A DNA stretch of 64,000 nt from Palsa-504 sp963787645 (GTDB taxonomy: Bacteria; Actinomycetota; Actinomycetes; Streptosporangiales; Streptosporangiaceae), in contig CAWBDS010000003.1 in assembly GCA_963787645.1 (NCBI GenBank), positions 868,001-932,000 of the forward strand, in the 5' to 3' direction. The notes beneath the pieces were generated by a model. The model did no database searches, was not told where the DNA came from, and saw only the letters and a list, made by a program, of their open reading frames with translations. Of this stretch, positions 17,628 through 26,045 are shown one piece after another; position 1 is the stretch's first letter, and the number at the start of each line of letters is the position of its first letter. A program made the position numbers and the translations under genes.

Positions 17628-18141
17628 GGCCGGTTACCGGCCGGGCCGGGTGCCGGTTAACGGTCCCAGGCCGGTCCGGGCGCTTGCCGTCGGTGCTGGG
17701 CGGGCCAAGGCCGAAGCCAGCGTACGAAACGCCGCCACCAGGCCATGTTACGGGTAACAAGCACATTGGCGGCAGGGCGCGGGTACAGAAATGAGACGAG
17801 AAGTCACTTTCCGGCGTGGCGCGAAGGGGGTGAAACCCGCAATCCACCACACCCAAGGGCGGTCAAACCCGGATTCCACCACCCTACGCTTCGCGGGAGC
17901 AGCACACCACGAAGCACACTGTGCCCCCTGGCAACGCCAGCACTACCGGTAACTCAGCCGCGGCGCGCACCCGCGCGACCTGCCACAAGCAGCGGCTGAC
18001 GACACCGCACTGGGTCACTCACTCCCTTAAACTGGATATCCCAGAGGACGCTTTACGCGGCTTTGTGAGCATTACCCGATTATTCGCGTTAACAGCAATC
18101 GGTTGCGCCTGTTAAGCCAGGAATTAACGCGGTCGGTTTTC

Positions 18142-18171
18142 TTGACGGCGGCGCGCCGGTCAGCGCACGAT
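18142..18171 (+). promoter_or_regulatory. Putative sigma-70 promoter of the small RNA
   Basis: TTGACG at 18142-18147 with an 18-bp spacer to CACGAT (18166-18171), at the junction of an AT-rich and a GC-rich block. The -10 match is modest. Confidence 0.35.
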
Positions 18172-18177
18172 AGCGGT

Positions 18178-18280
18178 AAGCCCCCATGACCACCCCGCCT
18201 GTCTGAGGGCTACGTGCCGGGCAGGGGCACCTGTCCAGCATCGCCACAGGACCCCGCGCCCCTCCCTTGCGGGGTCCTGC
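18178..18280 (+). ncRNA. Candidate small RNA with C-rich loops
   Basis: Three stems follow the promoter: AGCCC/GGGCT (18179-18183 with 18207-18211) around a C-rich 23-base loop, GTGCC/GGCAC (18214-18218 with 18226-18230), and a perfect ten-pair terminator-like stem. The last pairs AGGACCCCGC (18248-18257) with 18269-18278 around a C-rich loop. C-rich hairpin loops recall the actinobacterial 6C RNA, though I cannot confirm its consensus and the usual partition-gene neighbours are absent. No ORF fits the segment. Confidence 0.4.
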
Positions 18281-18377
18281 GCGCGAGTTAGCCGACCTCA
18301 CCGAAAGCATCAATTTACCGGCCTGAATTTAATCGTTTCATTGCTGGCGTGCCATTCCGTAATCGGGGCGAGGGCGT

Positions 18378-19757
18378 TTACCAGGCCATGTGCGGCGGCA
18401 CGGCGGCCACGTCCGGCAAGGCGCCCTGCAGGCTGGCATAAGCCGCGGCCCCGGCGGGCAGCAGGCCGCCGCCGGCCAGCACCACCTGCCCGCCGGCCAG
18501 CACGGCCAGCCGGTTGACCCCGTCGTGCGGCAGGAGCACCAGCAGCTCGGCGCCGACGGGATCGGACCAGGCCACCGCGGGCTCGGGCAACCGGTTACCC
18601 TCGGCGGGCCGCATCTGGTTCCAGGTCCACGGGGCCAGGATGCGGATGATCACCCCGCTCCGGACGGAGTACACCACGAACTCACCCCGGGACGCGCCGC
18701 CGGAGAACAGGGGCCGGGCGCCGGTTCCGAGCACGGCGATCAGCTCGCTGCCGTCGGGGGTGATGAACGGCGAGCCGGGCGGCGCGGACAGGCCGGCCGG
18801 GGCCTTGAGGAACACCAGCTCGCGGATGCTCGCGGACGCGGCCGCGACGTTGATCAGCCAGACCGCGGTGGCGTTCCGCCCGCCGATCTTGAGTTGCGGC
18901 GGAGCGGAAGGGCCGCGCGCGACGTTCCACTGCTGCATGACCAGGGTGCGCCCGTCCGCGGTCCAGGCGCCCTCGCCGCGCAGCAGCGGCGTCCAGACCG
19001 GATCCGGCCACTGAAGCTGCCAGCTGCGGCCGGTCGGGAGGGTGAATATGCGCACGAACGCGGTTGCTCCGCCGCCGCCGTAGGCCACCGCGAGCCTGGT
19101 CCCGTCCGGCGACAGGGCGATGCTGGGCTGCTGGCCGGGCCGGATGCTAACCGGCACGGACAGCGCGGACCAGCGGGCCACCCCGTCCGGCGAGACGTGC
19201 AGCAGCACGAACCGCAACGGGGCCGCCGGGTCGAGCGCCCCGCTGAGCGGGGACTTGGCGCCGCGGAAACCCCAGTATCGTTCGGCGCCGAAGACGAAGG
19301 TCCGGCCGTCCGGCGTCCCGGTCAGTACCGCGAAGTCGTTGTACGGCGCGGGCGGGCGGACCGTGGCCACCACCGCGCCGGTGGCGGTCGCGCGGATCTG
19401 GATGGACCGGCCCAGCACGCTGCTGCTGTACTGGGTGCCGCCCGAGGTGTAGTCGGTCACGTCGCCGCTCAGCGTGACCGCGTAGTAGGCCGGGAGCTGA
19501 GCGCCGGACGGGGCGCCGGTCTGCGAGTGCGCCGCCGGGCCGGACAGCACGCGCACGGCGGTCAGCGTGCCGGCCACCACGGCCAGCACCGCGGCCGCGG
19601 CGGCCAGCGGCGTGACCCAGACCGGCCAGCGCCGCCGGATCCGCCCGGGCCGGCGCCCGGGTCGGCCGCCCCCCGGCAGGCTCAGCTCCGGGACGCTCTC
19701 GATCAGCTCCGACTCGGCCCGCAACTCGGCCTGCAACCGATCTTCCAGCGTGCTCAT
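18378..19757 (-). CDS. Membrane-anchored extracytoplasmic beta-propeller protein, sigma-factor partner
   Basis: 459 residues: a cytoplasmic N-terminus of about 45 residues (acidic helix, then arginine-rich), one transmembrane helix (about 46-70), and a large outer domain with WD/TolB-like strands such as SPDGTRLAVAYGGGG and TADGRTLVMQQW. ATG overlaps the stop of the upstream SigE-family sigma gene (ATGA), so the two are translationally coupled. The topology suits a sensor or anti-sigma factor. The short cytoplasmic part lacks the HxxxCxxC zinc anti-sigma motif, so how it would hold the sigma factor is unclear. Confidence 0.75.
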   Translation of the reverse strand: MSTLEDRLQAELRAESELIESVPELSLPGGGRPGRRPGRIRRRWPVWVTPLAAAAAVLAVVAGTLTAVRVLSGPAAHSQTGAPSGAQLPAYYAVTLSGDVTDYTSGGTQYSSSVLGRSIQIRATATGAVVATVRPPAPYNDFAVLTGTPDGRTFVFGAERYWGFRGAKSPLSGALDPAAPLRFVLLHVSPDGVARWSALSVPVSIRPGQQPSIALSPDGTRLAVAYGGGGATAFVRIFTLPTGRSWQLQWPDPVWTPLLRGEGAWTADGRTLVMQQWNVARGPSAPPQLKIGGRNATAVWLINVAAASASIRELVFLKAPAGLSAPPGSPFITPDGSELIAVLGTGARPLFSGGASRGEFVVYSVRSGVIIRILAPWTWNQMRPAEGNRLPEPAVAWSDPVGAELLVLLPHDGVNRLAVLAGGQVVLAGGGLLPAGAAAYASLQGALPDVAAVPPHMAW

Positions 19758-20320
19758 TGCTCCTCCCGCAGCATGCGGCCGACCGCGGCCAAGGCCCGGG
19801 CGGTGGTGGACTTGACCGTGCCGCGGCTGACCCGCATCGCTTCGGCGGTCTCGGCCTCGGTGAGGCCGACGAAGTAGCGCAGCACCAGGGCCTCGCGCTG
19901 GCGGGGCGGCAGCAAGCGCACCGCGGCCACCGCGGACCGCTGTTCCTCGCCGGCCAGCGCGTCGGCCTCAGCCGAGACCGCGTATGGCAGCGAGACCGCG
20001 GCCGGGCGAGGGGTACGCCAGGCCCGGCGCTGGACCGAACGGCATCCGTTGAGCACCGAGATCCGCACGTAGCCGAGCGCCCGGTCGTGGGACGGCAGCC
20101 GGTCCCAGGCCCGGTACAAGCCGCAGAACGCGTCCTGGACCACGTCCTCGGCAGCGTGCCGGTCCCCCAGCACCAGGAAGGCCAGCCGGGTCAGGCCGAG
20201 CGCGTGCTCCCGGTACAGCGCGGTCACCGCCTGCGCGGCGTCCTCGGTTCCGGGCGGCTCATAAGGGCCGGCCGGGGCGGCGCGGGTGACGGGCGGCGGA
20301 CCCGCGAGGTCGTTTCCCAC
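19754..20320 (-). CDS. ECF RNA polymerase sigma factor, SigE family
   Basis: 188 residues. Region 2 is visible as YREHALGLTRLAFLVLGDRH followed by AEDVVQDAFCGLYRAW; region 4 is LPPRQREALVLRYFVGLTEAE with the recognition helix SRGTVKSTTARAL. This matches the SigE-family (SigE50-like) actinobacterial ECF group, usually co-encoded with a membrane partner, as here. The start at ATG 20320 gives about 25 extra N-terminal residues, and an internal start is possible. It directs RNA polymerase to stress genes; its regulon is unknown. Confidence 0.85.
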   Translation of the reverse strand: MGNDLAGPPPVTRAAPAGPYEPPGTEDAAQAVTALYREHALGLTRLAFLVLGDRHAAEDVVQDAFCGLYRAWDRLPSHDRALGYVRISVLNGCRSVQRRAWRTPRPAAVSLPYAVSAEADALAGEEQRSAVAAVRLLPPRQREALVLRYFVGLTEAETAEAMRVSRGTVKSTTARALAAVGRMLREEQ

Positions 20321-20343
20321 GTGTCAGAAACGCCGGAACGGCC

Positions 20344-21485
20344 TCAAGGTTGCTTCTGCTCGGCCAGGGCGGCGCGGTGGGCTTGCGGGCCGCCGGACAG
20401 GCGTTCGGCGGACCAGGCGCGGCGGTAGTACAGGTGCGCGTCGCGTTCCCAGGAGGAGCCGAGCCCGGCGAACAGGCGGGTGGCGGTCTCGGTCACCGTG
20501 CGGTAGGCCTGGCCGGCCTGAAGGGCGGCGACCCGCGCCGCGGCCGGGGCCTCGGCCGAGCCGCTCGCGGCCATGACCGCGGCGTGGCGGGCGGCGGCTT
20601 CGGCGGACTGGAAGGCCTCGAGCATCTCCACGCAGATGTGCGCGACGGACTGGAACAGGCCGGCTGGCCGACCTGCACCCGGTCCTTGGCGTACAGGACG
20701 GCGGTGTCCAGGCACCAGCCGATGCCGCCGGTGGCTTCGGCGGCGGTGGCGAGCAGGAAGTCGCGCTCGGCGGCGGCCAGCGCCGCGACGGCCCGGTCGT
20801 CCTGGGCGAGCAGCACCGCCGGGGTGGCGTCGAAGCTGGTCACATACGTGCGGCGGCTCAGGTCCAGGCCGCGCTGAGCAACCGAACGCAGGCCCGGGGC
20901 ATCGGCCTCGACCAGGAACATGGTCGGCACCGACCCGGCCCGGGCGGAGACGACCCAGATGGCGGCCACGTGGGCGGCGATCACGTACCAGCACGAGCCG
21001 TACAGCCGCCACCCGTGCGGGGTCAGGTGGGCGCGGACGGTGCCGGGGCCCGTGATCCAGCGGCCGGACCGGTCGGCGGCGGCGATCGTGCCGGTCACCG
21101 AGCCGTCGGCCAGCCGCGGCAGCCAGCGCTCGGCGGCGGCGCGGGCCGCGGGTGGCGCGGCCGGGTCGGCGGCGCCCAGCAAGACCCCGGCAGTCAGCGC
21201 GGTGGGCAGGAACGGGCCGGGGTACAGGGCGCGGCCCAGTTCGGCGTAGGCCATGCCCGCCTCGGCCTGGGACAGGGCGCGGCCGCCGAACCGCTCCGGA
21301 ATGGTCAGGCCGGCCAGGCCGAACGTGGCGGCCAGCTGGGCGTGCAGGCTCGGGCGGTAGCCGGGCTCGGTGTCGATCATGGCCCGCAGCGCGGCGGACG
21401 GCAGCTGGTCGGCCAGGCAGGCGCGCAGCGTGTCGCGCAGGCCCCGCTGATCCTCGGTGAGCGCGAGGGGGCCGGGGATGACCAT
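20344..21485 (-). CDS. Acyl-CoA dehydrogenase, interrupted by one frameshift
   Basis: From ATG 21485 the protein reads as an acyl-CoA dehydrogenase: N-terminal helical domain, GLTIPERFGGRALSQ, the beta-domain segment SGRWITGPGTV, and KDRVQ near the C-terminal domain. At about 20662 the frame shifts by one base and continues LFQSVAHICVEMLEAFQSAE to the stop at 20344. The rejoined length is about 380 residues, normal for the family. It oxidises acyl-CoA with FAD, passing electrons to ETF; substrate is unknown. It is the shorter, divergent type found in steroid or side-chain degradation sets, and a crotonase gene lies 2.8 kb away. Confidence 0.8.
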
Positions 21486-21550
21486 GAAAGCTGCTCCTCA
21501 CGCGGACCGCGGCAGGCCAGTGCCCATTATCGCACCGCGGGCGCCGGCCG

Positions 21551-21868
21551 GTGACAGCGGGAAACCGGCGGGTCGCGGACCTGAAGAGCTCCTTCGACCA
21601 GAGCAAGCAGGAGACCCACGAGCAGGTCGAGAAGCGGCTGGACCAGGCCAAGACCACCATCGAGGCGCGCCAGGACGAGGCCAAGGACAAGGCCAGCCAG
21701 GCGGCCGGCCACGCGCGGAGCCAGTGGGCGGCGAGGAAGGCCGACGCCGCGGCCAAGCGGGCGGCGTTCCAGGAGCGGGTCGACCGCCAGCGCGACCAGC
21801 ACGACGCCAAGCCCGTACCTGGGCCAACGCCGGGCGGCCGAGGTGGCGGGCCAGGCCTAGAGCGGTAG
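21551..21868 (+). CDS. Highly charged helical protein (coiled-coil/LEA-like)
   Basis: About 105 residues from GTG 21551, almost all Lys, Glu, Asp, Arg, Gln and Ala in the first 85, for example DQSKQETHEQVEKRLDQAKT. A long helix or coiled coil is predicted. It ends in a glycine/proline-rich tail. The codon pattern is coding-like and the gene is divergent from the acyl-CoA dehydrogenase. Similar small charged proteins in actinobacteria are stress- or envelope-linked, but no family can be assigned. Confidence 0.6.
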   Translation: MTAGNRRVADLKSSFDQSKQETHEQVEKRLDQAKTTIEARQDEAKDKASQAAGHARSQWAARKADAAAKRAAFQERVDRQRDQHDAKPVPGPTPGGRGGGPGLER

Positions 21869-21920
21869 CGGCCCGGGCGGGACACTAGAGGGGACGGTAT
21901 CGGGCGGACGAGGAGGCCGG

Positions 21921-23069
21921 GTGGCGGGACGCGAGACGGTGGCACGGGAGGTCGCGGCGCGGATGGCCGACGCGGCGGCGGACTGGCTGGCCGCGCTGGA
22001 CCCGCGGCAGCGGGCGGTGGCGGCCGGCGCCGCCCCCAGCGCGGACGGCGCGGCGGACGCGGAGCGCAGGCGCTGGTTCTACACCCCCACCGACCACGGC
22101 GGGCTGCCGCTCGGCGCCCAGCGCCCGGCCCAGCAGCAGCTCGCGCTGCGGCTGGTCGCCGCCGGCCTGTCCACGCCCGGGTACGTCACCGTGGCCACCA
22201 TCGTCGGACTGGACAACGTGCTGGACCAGGCCGAAGGCTTCAGCGTCGACTGGGGCCGGGAGCGGGGGCGCGACCCGGGGATGTACTACCTGAGAGTGTT
22301 CGGCGAGCCGGGCGGCACGGGGGCGTGGGGGTGGCGGTTCGGCGGGCACCATATCTCGCTGAACAACCTGGTCGTGGACGGCGCGGTGCGCGCCACCACG
22401 CCCTGCTTCCTGGGCGCCGACCCGGCGCTCTCGCCGCTGCTGGGCCCGACGCCGCTGCGCCCGCTGGCCGGGGCCGAAGACCTGGCCCGGCAACTGGTCC
22501 GCTCGCTATCTCCGGAGCAAGCGGACGCGGCGATCCTGCTGGACCGGGCGCCGTCGGACATCGTGGGCGGCAACCGGGCCCGGCTGGCGGACGGGGACCG
22601 GATGATGTACCTGCGTGACCTGTGGCGCGCGCCGTTCACCGAGCCGGAACTGGCCGGACGGATCGCCCGGATGGACGCCGACCTGGAGCGGGGCACGGGG
22701 TACGACGAAACGGACTACCGGCGGCTGGCGCTGACCCTGACCGGTACGCCGCCGGGCCTGGCCGGCCGGGACCTGGACGACGGGCAGCGCAGGATGCTGC
22801 GCGGCGTGCTGGCCACCTACCTGGGGCGGGTACCGGACGGGCTGGCCGGCGAGGTTTCCGACCCGGCGCTGGACGAGCTGTACTTCGCGTGGGCCGGGCC
22901 GACCGGGCTGGGACAGCCGCTGTACTACCGGGTGCAGGGCCCGCGGCTGCTGATCGAGTACGACAACGTGCAGCGGGGCGCGAACCACGCGCATTCGGTG
23001 TGGCGGGACCCGGCGGCCGACTTCGGGGACGACGTGCTCGGCGAGCACCTGGCCGAGCACCACCGCTGA
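21921..23069 (+). CDS. DUF3500 family protein
   Basis: 382 residues from GTG 21921. The signature segment of DUF3500 is clear: GGHHISLNNLVVDGAVRATTPCFLGADPA (only the central motif HHISLNNLVVDG is needed to recognise it), with a later LYYRVQGPRLLIEYDN and H-rich HAHSVWRDPAADFG. The clustered histidines and the final DFG suggest metal binding. Members are common in bacteria, often exported, and their activity is unknown. This copy shows no clear signal peptide. Confidence 0.85.
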   Translation: MAGRETVAREVAARMADAAADWLAALDPRQRAVAAGAAPSADGAADAERRRWFYTPTDHGGLPLGAQRPAQQQLALRLVAAGLSTPGYVTVATIVGLDNVLDQAEGFSVDWGRERGRDPGMYYLRVFGEPGGTGAWGWRFGGHHISLNNLVVDGAVRATTPCFLGADPALSPLLGPTPLRPLAGAEDLARQLVRSLSPEQADAAILLDRAPSDIVGGNRARLADGDRMMYLRDLWRAPFTEPELAGRIARMDADLERGTGYDETDYRRLALTLTGTPPGLAGRDLDDGQRRMLRGVLATYLGRVPDGLAGEVSDPALDELYFAWAGPTGLGQPLYYRVQGPRLLIEYDNVQRGANHAHSVWRDPAADFGDDVLGEHLAEHHR

Positions 23070-23092
23070 GGGCCGGGACGGCTGAACCGGGG

Positions 23093-23902
23093 TCAGGCCG
23101 GATCGGTGAAGCGGGGCGCGCGCCGCTCGAACTCGGCGGCCACCGCCTCGGCCTGGTTGGGGCTGCCGATCAGGTCGCCGATCTCCTTCTGCTCGGCGGC
23201 GAAGCCGGTCTCCAGGTCCACCCGGCCGGCCAGGTCCAGCAGGCGCTTGGCGGCCCGGATGGCGTGCGGGCTGCGACGGGCGATCGAGGCGGCCAGCTCC
23301 AGGGCGGCCGGGCGCGGGTCGGGGTCGGTCCGGGTGGCCAGGCCCAGCGCCACCGCCTCGGTTCCGCTGACCACGCGGCCGGTGAAGGTCAGCTCCTTGG
23401 CCACGTCCCGCCCGACCAGCTCGGGCAGCAGCTGGCTGCCGGTCATGTCCGGGATCAGGCCCCACCGGATTTCCAGTACCGACAGCCGCGCGTCCGGGGC
23501 GACGATGCGGATGTCCGCGCCGAGCGCGATCTGCAGCCCGCCGCCCAGCGCGTTCCCGGTCACCGCGGCGATCACCGGGACCGGGACCTCGGTCCACACG
23601 TACGCGGCGCGCTGGCCTGTGGCCCGGGCCGGCCCCACGCCGGGCGGCAGGTCGACCAGGGCGCTGAGCCGCTCCCCGTCGCGCATGGCCTGGAACGAGC
23701 CGAAGTCCAGGCCCGCGCAGAAGTCCGGTCCCTCGCCGGACAGCACGACCGCCCGGAGGCCAGGCTCGGTCTTGAGCCGCTCTCCGGTGCCGATCAGGCC
23801 GGCGAACATGGCCGGGTCCAGGGCGTTGCGCTTATCCGGCCGGGTCAGGCGGACGTCCGCCACCCCGTCGGTGATGGTCACGCTGAGTCGCTGCTCGGTC
23901 AT
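23093..23902 (-). CDS. Enoyl-CoA hydratase/isomerase (crotonase) family protein
   Basis: 269 residues from ATG 23902. The crotonase oxyanion-hole segments are present: GEGPDFCAGLDFGSF and TGNALGGGLQIALGADIRI, with the trimer-forming C-terminal helix ending FERRAPRFTDPA. Of the two usual catalytic glutamates, one position is replaced (LPELVGRDVAKELTFTG keeps the first helix), so the exact reaction (hydratase, isomerase or hydrolase) is uncertain. The strong double palindrome just upstream suggests tight repression, perhaps by a TetR-type fatty-acid regulator. Confidence 0.85.
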   Translation of the reverse strand: MTEQRLSVTITDGVADVRLTRPDKRNALDPAMFAGLIGTGERLKTEPGLRAVVLSGEGPDFCAGLDFGSFQAMRDGERLSALVDLPPGVGPARATGQRAAYVWTEVPVPVIAAVTGNALGGGLQIALGADIRIVAPDARLSVLEIRWGLIPDMTGSQLLPELVGRDVAKELTFTGRVVSGTEAVALGLATRTDPDPRPAALELAASIARRSPHAIRAAKRLLDLAGRVDLETGFAAEQKEIGDLIGSPNQAEAVAAEFERRAPRFTDPA

Positions 23903-23944
23903 CTGCCTGCTCCGGGTAGGGGTCGCGGAGGTGCCGCGCCCACA

Positions 23945-23994
23945 GATGAGTGTGGCACTCTCACGGCTCTTCCCAGTAGAGTGCCGCACTCATC
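23945..23994. promoter_or_regulatory. Double palindromic operator upstream of the crotonase gene
   Basis: GATGAGTGTGGCACTCT (23945-23961) is repeated inverted at 23978-23994 with one mismatch, separated by 16 bp. Each arm is itself near-palindromic (GAGTG-YGG-CACTC). The size and paired arrangement suit a TetR-family dimer of dimers. The region overlaps the expected crotonase promoter. Confidence 0.6.
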
Positions 23995-24002
23995 GGTTAA
24001 GC

Positions 24003-24014
24003 GTGAGATCGGGT
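24003..24014 (+). repeat. 12-bp direct repeat at left edge of the inverted-repeat cassette
   Basis: GTGAGATCGGGT occurs here and again at 26306-26317, just outside the two inverted-repeat arms. It could be a target-site duplication. The right copy is six bases away from the arm end while the left one abuts it, so the fit is not perfect. Confidence 0.5.
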
Positions 24015-24121
24015 GCACGTCAAAAATATAGGTCGTTTTGGATCATGACTGGTCAGAGCCAAGTTCTGAGGTGCGCCACGACACTCAGATCGCACTTGCA
24101 CGGACAGGGGACTGCGTCGAC
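24014..24121 (+). repeat. Left arm of ~105-bp inverted repeat
   Basis: Positions 24037-24093 are an exact 57-bp match to the reverse complement of 26220-26276. Similarity continues outward to TGCACGTCAAAAAT at 24014-24027 and inward to about 24121 with scattered changes. The two arms enclose about 2.1 kb holding the DoxX-like and ECF41 genes. Four of the five inward differences fall at third positions of a GTG-initiated frame (24070), hinting that the arm may once have been coding. Confidence 0.85.
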
Positions 24122-24695
24122 CTCGTCTGCGGGCGCGCTGGCACTCAGACAGACTTCTCTGACCTGCAACGTATCGAAGGTGATCTTGGTTAACCACAAA
24201 ATTGTCGTGCCCCCCGGCTGCGCGAGCAGGGCGAATTGCGTGATTGACCTGAGTTCCGCAGAAGCGTGGCATAGTGCCCGCAGCGGCGGCTGATCCGGGT
24301 GTCCCAGCCCGTACGGGACCGTGACGGCAGCAGCATGATCTTTTGCGGCTTCGTGGAGTTCCTGTAGAGCTTCGCGTAGGCAGCGCCGCGGGCCGGGGTT
24401 TCCTGCGAGGCAAGCCTCTCCTCCCGGTGCGGTCACGTCCAGGAGGAGTGGCCGCAGCCACCGTCCGGGCGTGGTCGGCTCAGCCTGCCAGGAGGCGAGG
24501 GCCTCTGGCGACCCTGGCCGCGACTGCCAGCGGCCGGCCGGCCTCGGCGCGGAGTTCGTACTGCCATCGGCCCGGCAGGCCCTGGCCAAGGAAGCCATGC
24601 TCCGCGGCCCCAGGCGGCGAGCAGTTCCTCCTGTGGCTGGCCTGACCGGCGCCCATGCGGCAAGCGAACGACCGGAGGGGGTGGCTGGGATTGGG
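24122..24695. other. Non-coding or degenerate DNA inside the cassette
   Basis: About 570 bp between the left arm and the DoxX promoter. Frames on both strands are open, but none shows a convincing start, ribosome-binding site or family motif. The minus-strand stretch around 24240-24400 (ALQELHEAAKDHAAAVTVPY) has the most protein-like composition and may be a remnant of a lost gene. No transposase motif was found. Confidence 0.4.
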
Positions 24696-24722
24696 TTGTC
24701 AGATTCCGCGGGCCGGGGGTGT
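24696..24722 (+). promoter_or_regulatory. Putative ECF41-type promoter of the DoxX-like gene
   Basis: TGTCAGA (from 24696) and TGTC (24719-24722), separated by 16 bp, resemble the ECF41 promoter pattern TGTCACA with a downstream CGTC. It ends nine bases before the DoxX-like ATG, implying a very short leader. Control by the adjacent ECF41 sigma factor is inferred. Confidence 0.4.
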
Positions 24723-24731
24723 CTTACGGGT

Positions 24732-25088
24732 ATGAGAATCGCTTACGTTGTGGTCACGGTCGTGGTGGCGGTCGCGGTCAGCTACGCCGCCGTCTTGAGC
24801 CTCGCCGGGGCGGAGTCGGTCAAGGCTGTTGCCGACGAGGTGCGGGTGCCGCAGAAGTGGATGATCCCGTTCGGGTTCCTGCTGGCCTGTGGGGCGGCTG
24901 GACTGCTGACTGGGTTGGCCGTGCCGGTGCTCGGCACGGCCGCCGCGATTGGTCTGGTCGTCTACTTCATCTGCGCGGTGAGCGCGCACGTGCGTGTGCG
25001 CGACCCCAAGGTCGCCGGTGCGGTCAGCTTCCTGGTGATGGCCGTCGCCGCCCTGGTCGTAGGCCTCGGCTACCACGGTCACTGGTGA
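24732..25088 (+). CDS. DoxX-like family membrane protein
   Basis: 118 residues from ATG 24732 with four hydrophobic helices (about 3-20, 43-66, 69-90 and 97-115) and little else. The pattern, including VPQKWMIPFGFLLACGAAGLL, is that of DoxX_2-type proteins, small quinone- or redox-linked membrane proteins. ECF41 sigma genes are commonly found next to DoxX, carboxymuconolactone decarboxylase or similar genes and control them. Here the sigma gene follows 57 bp downstream on the same strand. Confidence 0.75.
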   Translation: MRIAYVVVTVVVAVAVSYAAVLSLAGAESVKAVADEVRVPQKWMIPFGFLLACGAAGLLTGLAVPVLGTAAAIGLVVYFICAVSAHVRVRDPKVAGAVSFLVMAVAALVVGLGYHGHW

Positions 25089-25145
25089 TGGCATTCTGCT
25101 GCCGGGCCGATCTGGCTGCTCCGGCTTGCCGGGGATTGAGGAGGC

Positions 25146-26045
25146 GTGCTGATGACGGAGGAGCGGGAGTGGCTGACGGAGGTGTTTCAGCAGCACCGCT
25201 CGCACCTGCGCGGGGTCGCCTACCGGATGCTGGGCTCGGTGAGCGAAGCGGACGACGCGCTTCAGGAGGCCTGGCTGCGGATCCGTGGTCAGGATCTGCG
25301 GAGCGTGGAGAACATGCAGGCCTGGCTGACCACCATCGTCGGGCGGGTGTGCCTGAACATGCTGCGCGCCCGGCGGGCACGGCGCGAACAGCTCTCGGAT
25401 GTTTACGTGCCCGACCCGGTAGTCAGCCTCGAGAACGGCGCTGGGCCCGAGGAGGAGGCGCTGGTTGCCGACTCGGTTGGGCTCGCGCTGCTGGTGGTGC
25501 TCGACGCGCTCAGTCCCGCCGAGCGGCTGGCGTTCGTGCTGCACGACGTGTTCGGCGTGCCGTTTACCGACATCGCGGCTGTCCTGCATCGTTCCGAGGC
25601 CGCCGCGCAGCAGCTCGCCAGCCGGGCGCGGCGGCGCGTGCGTGGCTCGCCCCACCCCGACCCTGACCTCGCCCGGCAACGCGAGGTGGTGGACGCGTTC
25701 TTCGCTGCCTCGCGCGATGGCGACTTCGGCGCCCTGGTCGCGGTGCTCGATCCCGGCGTGGAGTTGCGGGTCGACGGCGGCATCCGGCGCAAGCAGGCAT
25801 CGCTGGCCCTCCGCGGTGCCGAGGCCGTAGCGGCCTACTCCGCCACCTACTCCAGGCTCTCCCCGTTCGTCAGGCCAGCGCTCGTCAATGGCGCCGCGGG
25901 AGCCGTGGTAGCACCTGGTGGGGGGCTGTACTCCGTGATGGCGTTCACCGTTACCAACAGAAAGATCACCCGGATCGATGCCCTCGTAGATCCAGAGCGC
26001 CTCGCACACCTCGGCCTCGTCATTCCCCCGCTTGGGGAGCAGTGA
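25146..26045 (+). CDS. ECF41-family RNA polymerase sigma factor (SigJ-like)
   Basis: About 299 residues from GTG 25146 (ATG 25152 also possible). Region 2: HRSHLRGVAYRMLGSVSEADD and ALQEAWLRI; region 4: LSPAERLAFVLHDVFGVPFTD then HRSEAAAQQLASRARRRV. A C-terminal SnoaL-like domain of about 110 residues follows. Its ECF41 signature DGGGK is altered to DGGIRR, and the NPDKL motif is present as VDPERLA. In ECF41 factors this C-terminal domain acts as a built-in inhibitor or activator and no separate anti-sigma gene is needed. Likely partner: the DoxX-like gene upstream. Confidence 0.85.
   Translation: MLMTEEREWLTEVFQQHRSHLRGVAYRMLGSVSEADDALQEAWLRIRGQDLRSVENMQAWLTTIVGRVCLNMLRARRARREQLSDVYVPDPVVSLENGAGPEEEALVADSVGLALLVVLDALSPAERLAFVLHDVFGVPFTDIAAVLHRSEAAAQQLASRARRRVRGSPHPDPDLARQREVVDAFFAASRDGDFGALVAVLDPGVELRVDGGIRRKQASLALRGAEAVAAYSATYSRLSPFVRPALVNGAAGAVVAPGGGLYSVMAFTVTNRKITRIDALVDPERLAHLGLVIPPLGEQ

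Larger units (their letters stand above)
17628..18377. other. 750-bp intergenic region with candidate small RNA
   Basis: No protein gene is credible here. Near 17830-17885 two partial direct repeats (AAACCCG followed by ATTCCACCAC-like sequence, about 31 bp apart) are seen. From 18000 to 18170 the DNA is AT-rich. The part 18142-18280 looks like a promoter, structured RNA and terminator, annotated separately. Confidence 0.5.

Noticed and set aside
20344..21945. 533-codon ORF as an extended acyl-CoA dehydrogenase
   Set aside because: Only its last ~90 residues are dehydrogenase-like; the rest is a shadow. The real N-terminus is in the adjacent frame from 21485.
23997..24598. Possible transposase inside the inverted-repeat cassette
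   Set aside because: No DDE or HUH motif, no helix-turn-helix and no full-length open frame with a start; left as unexplained DNA.
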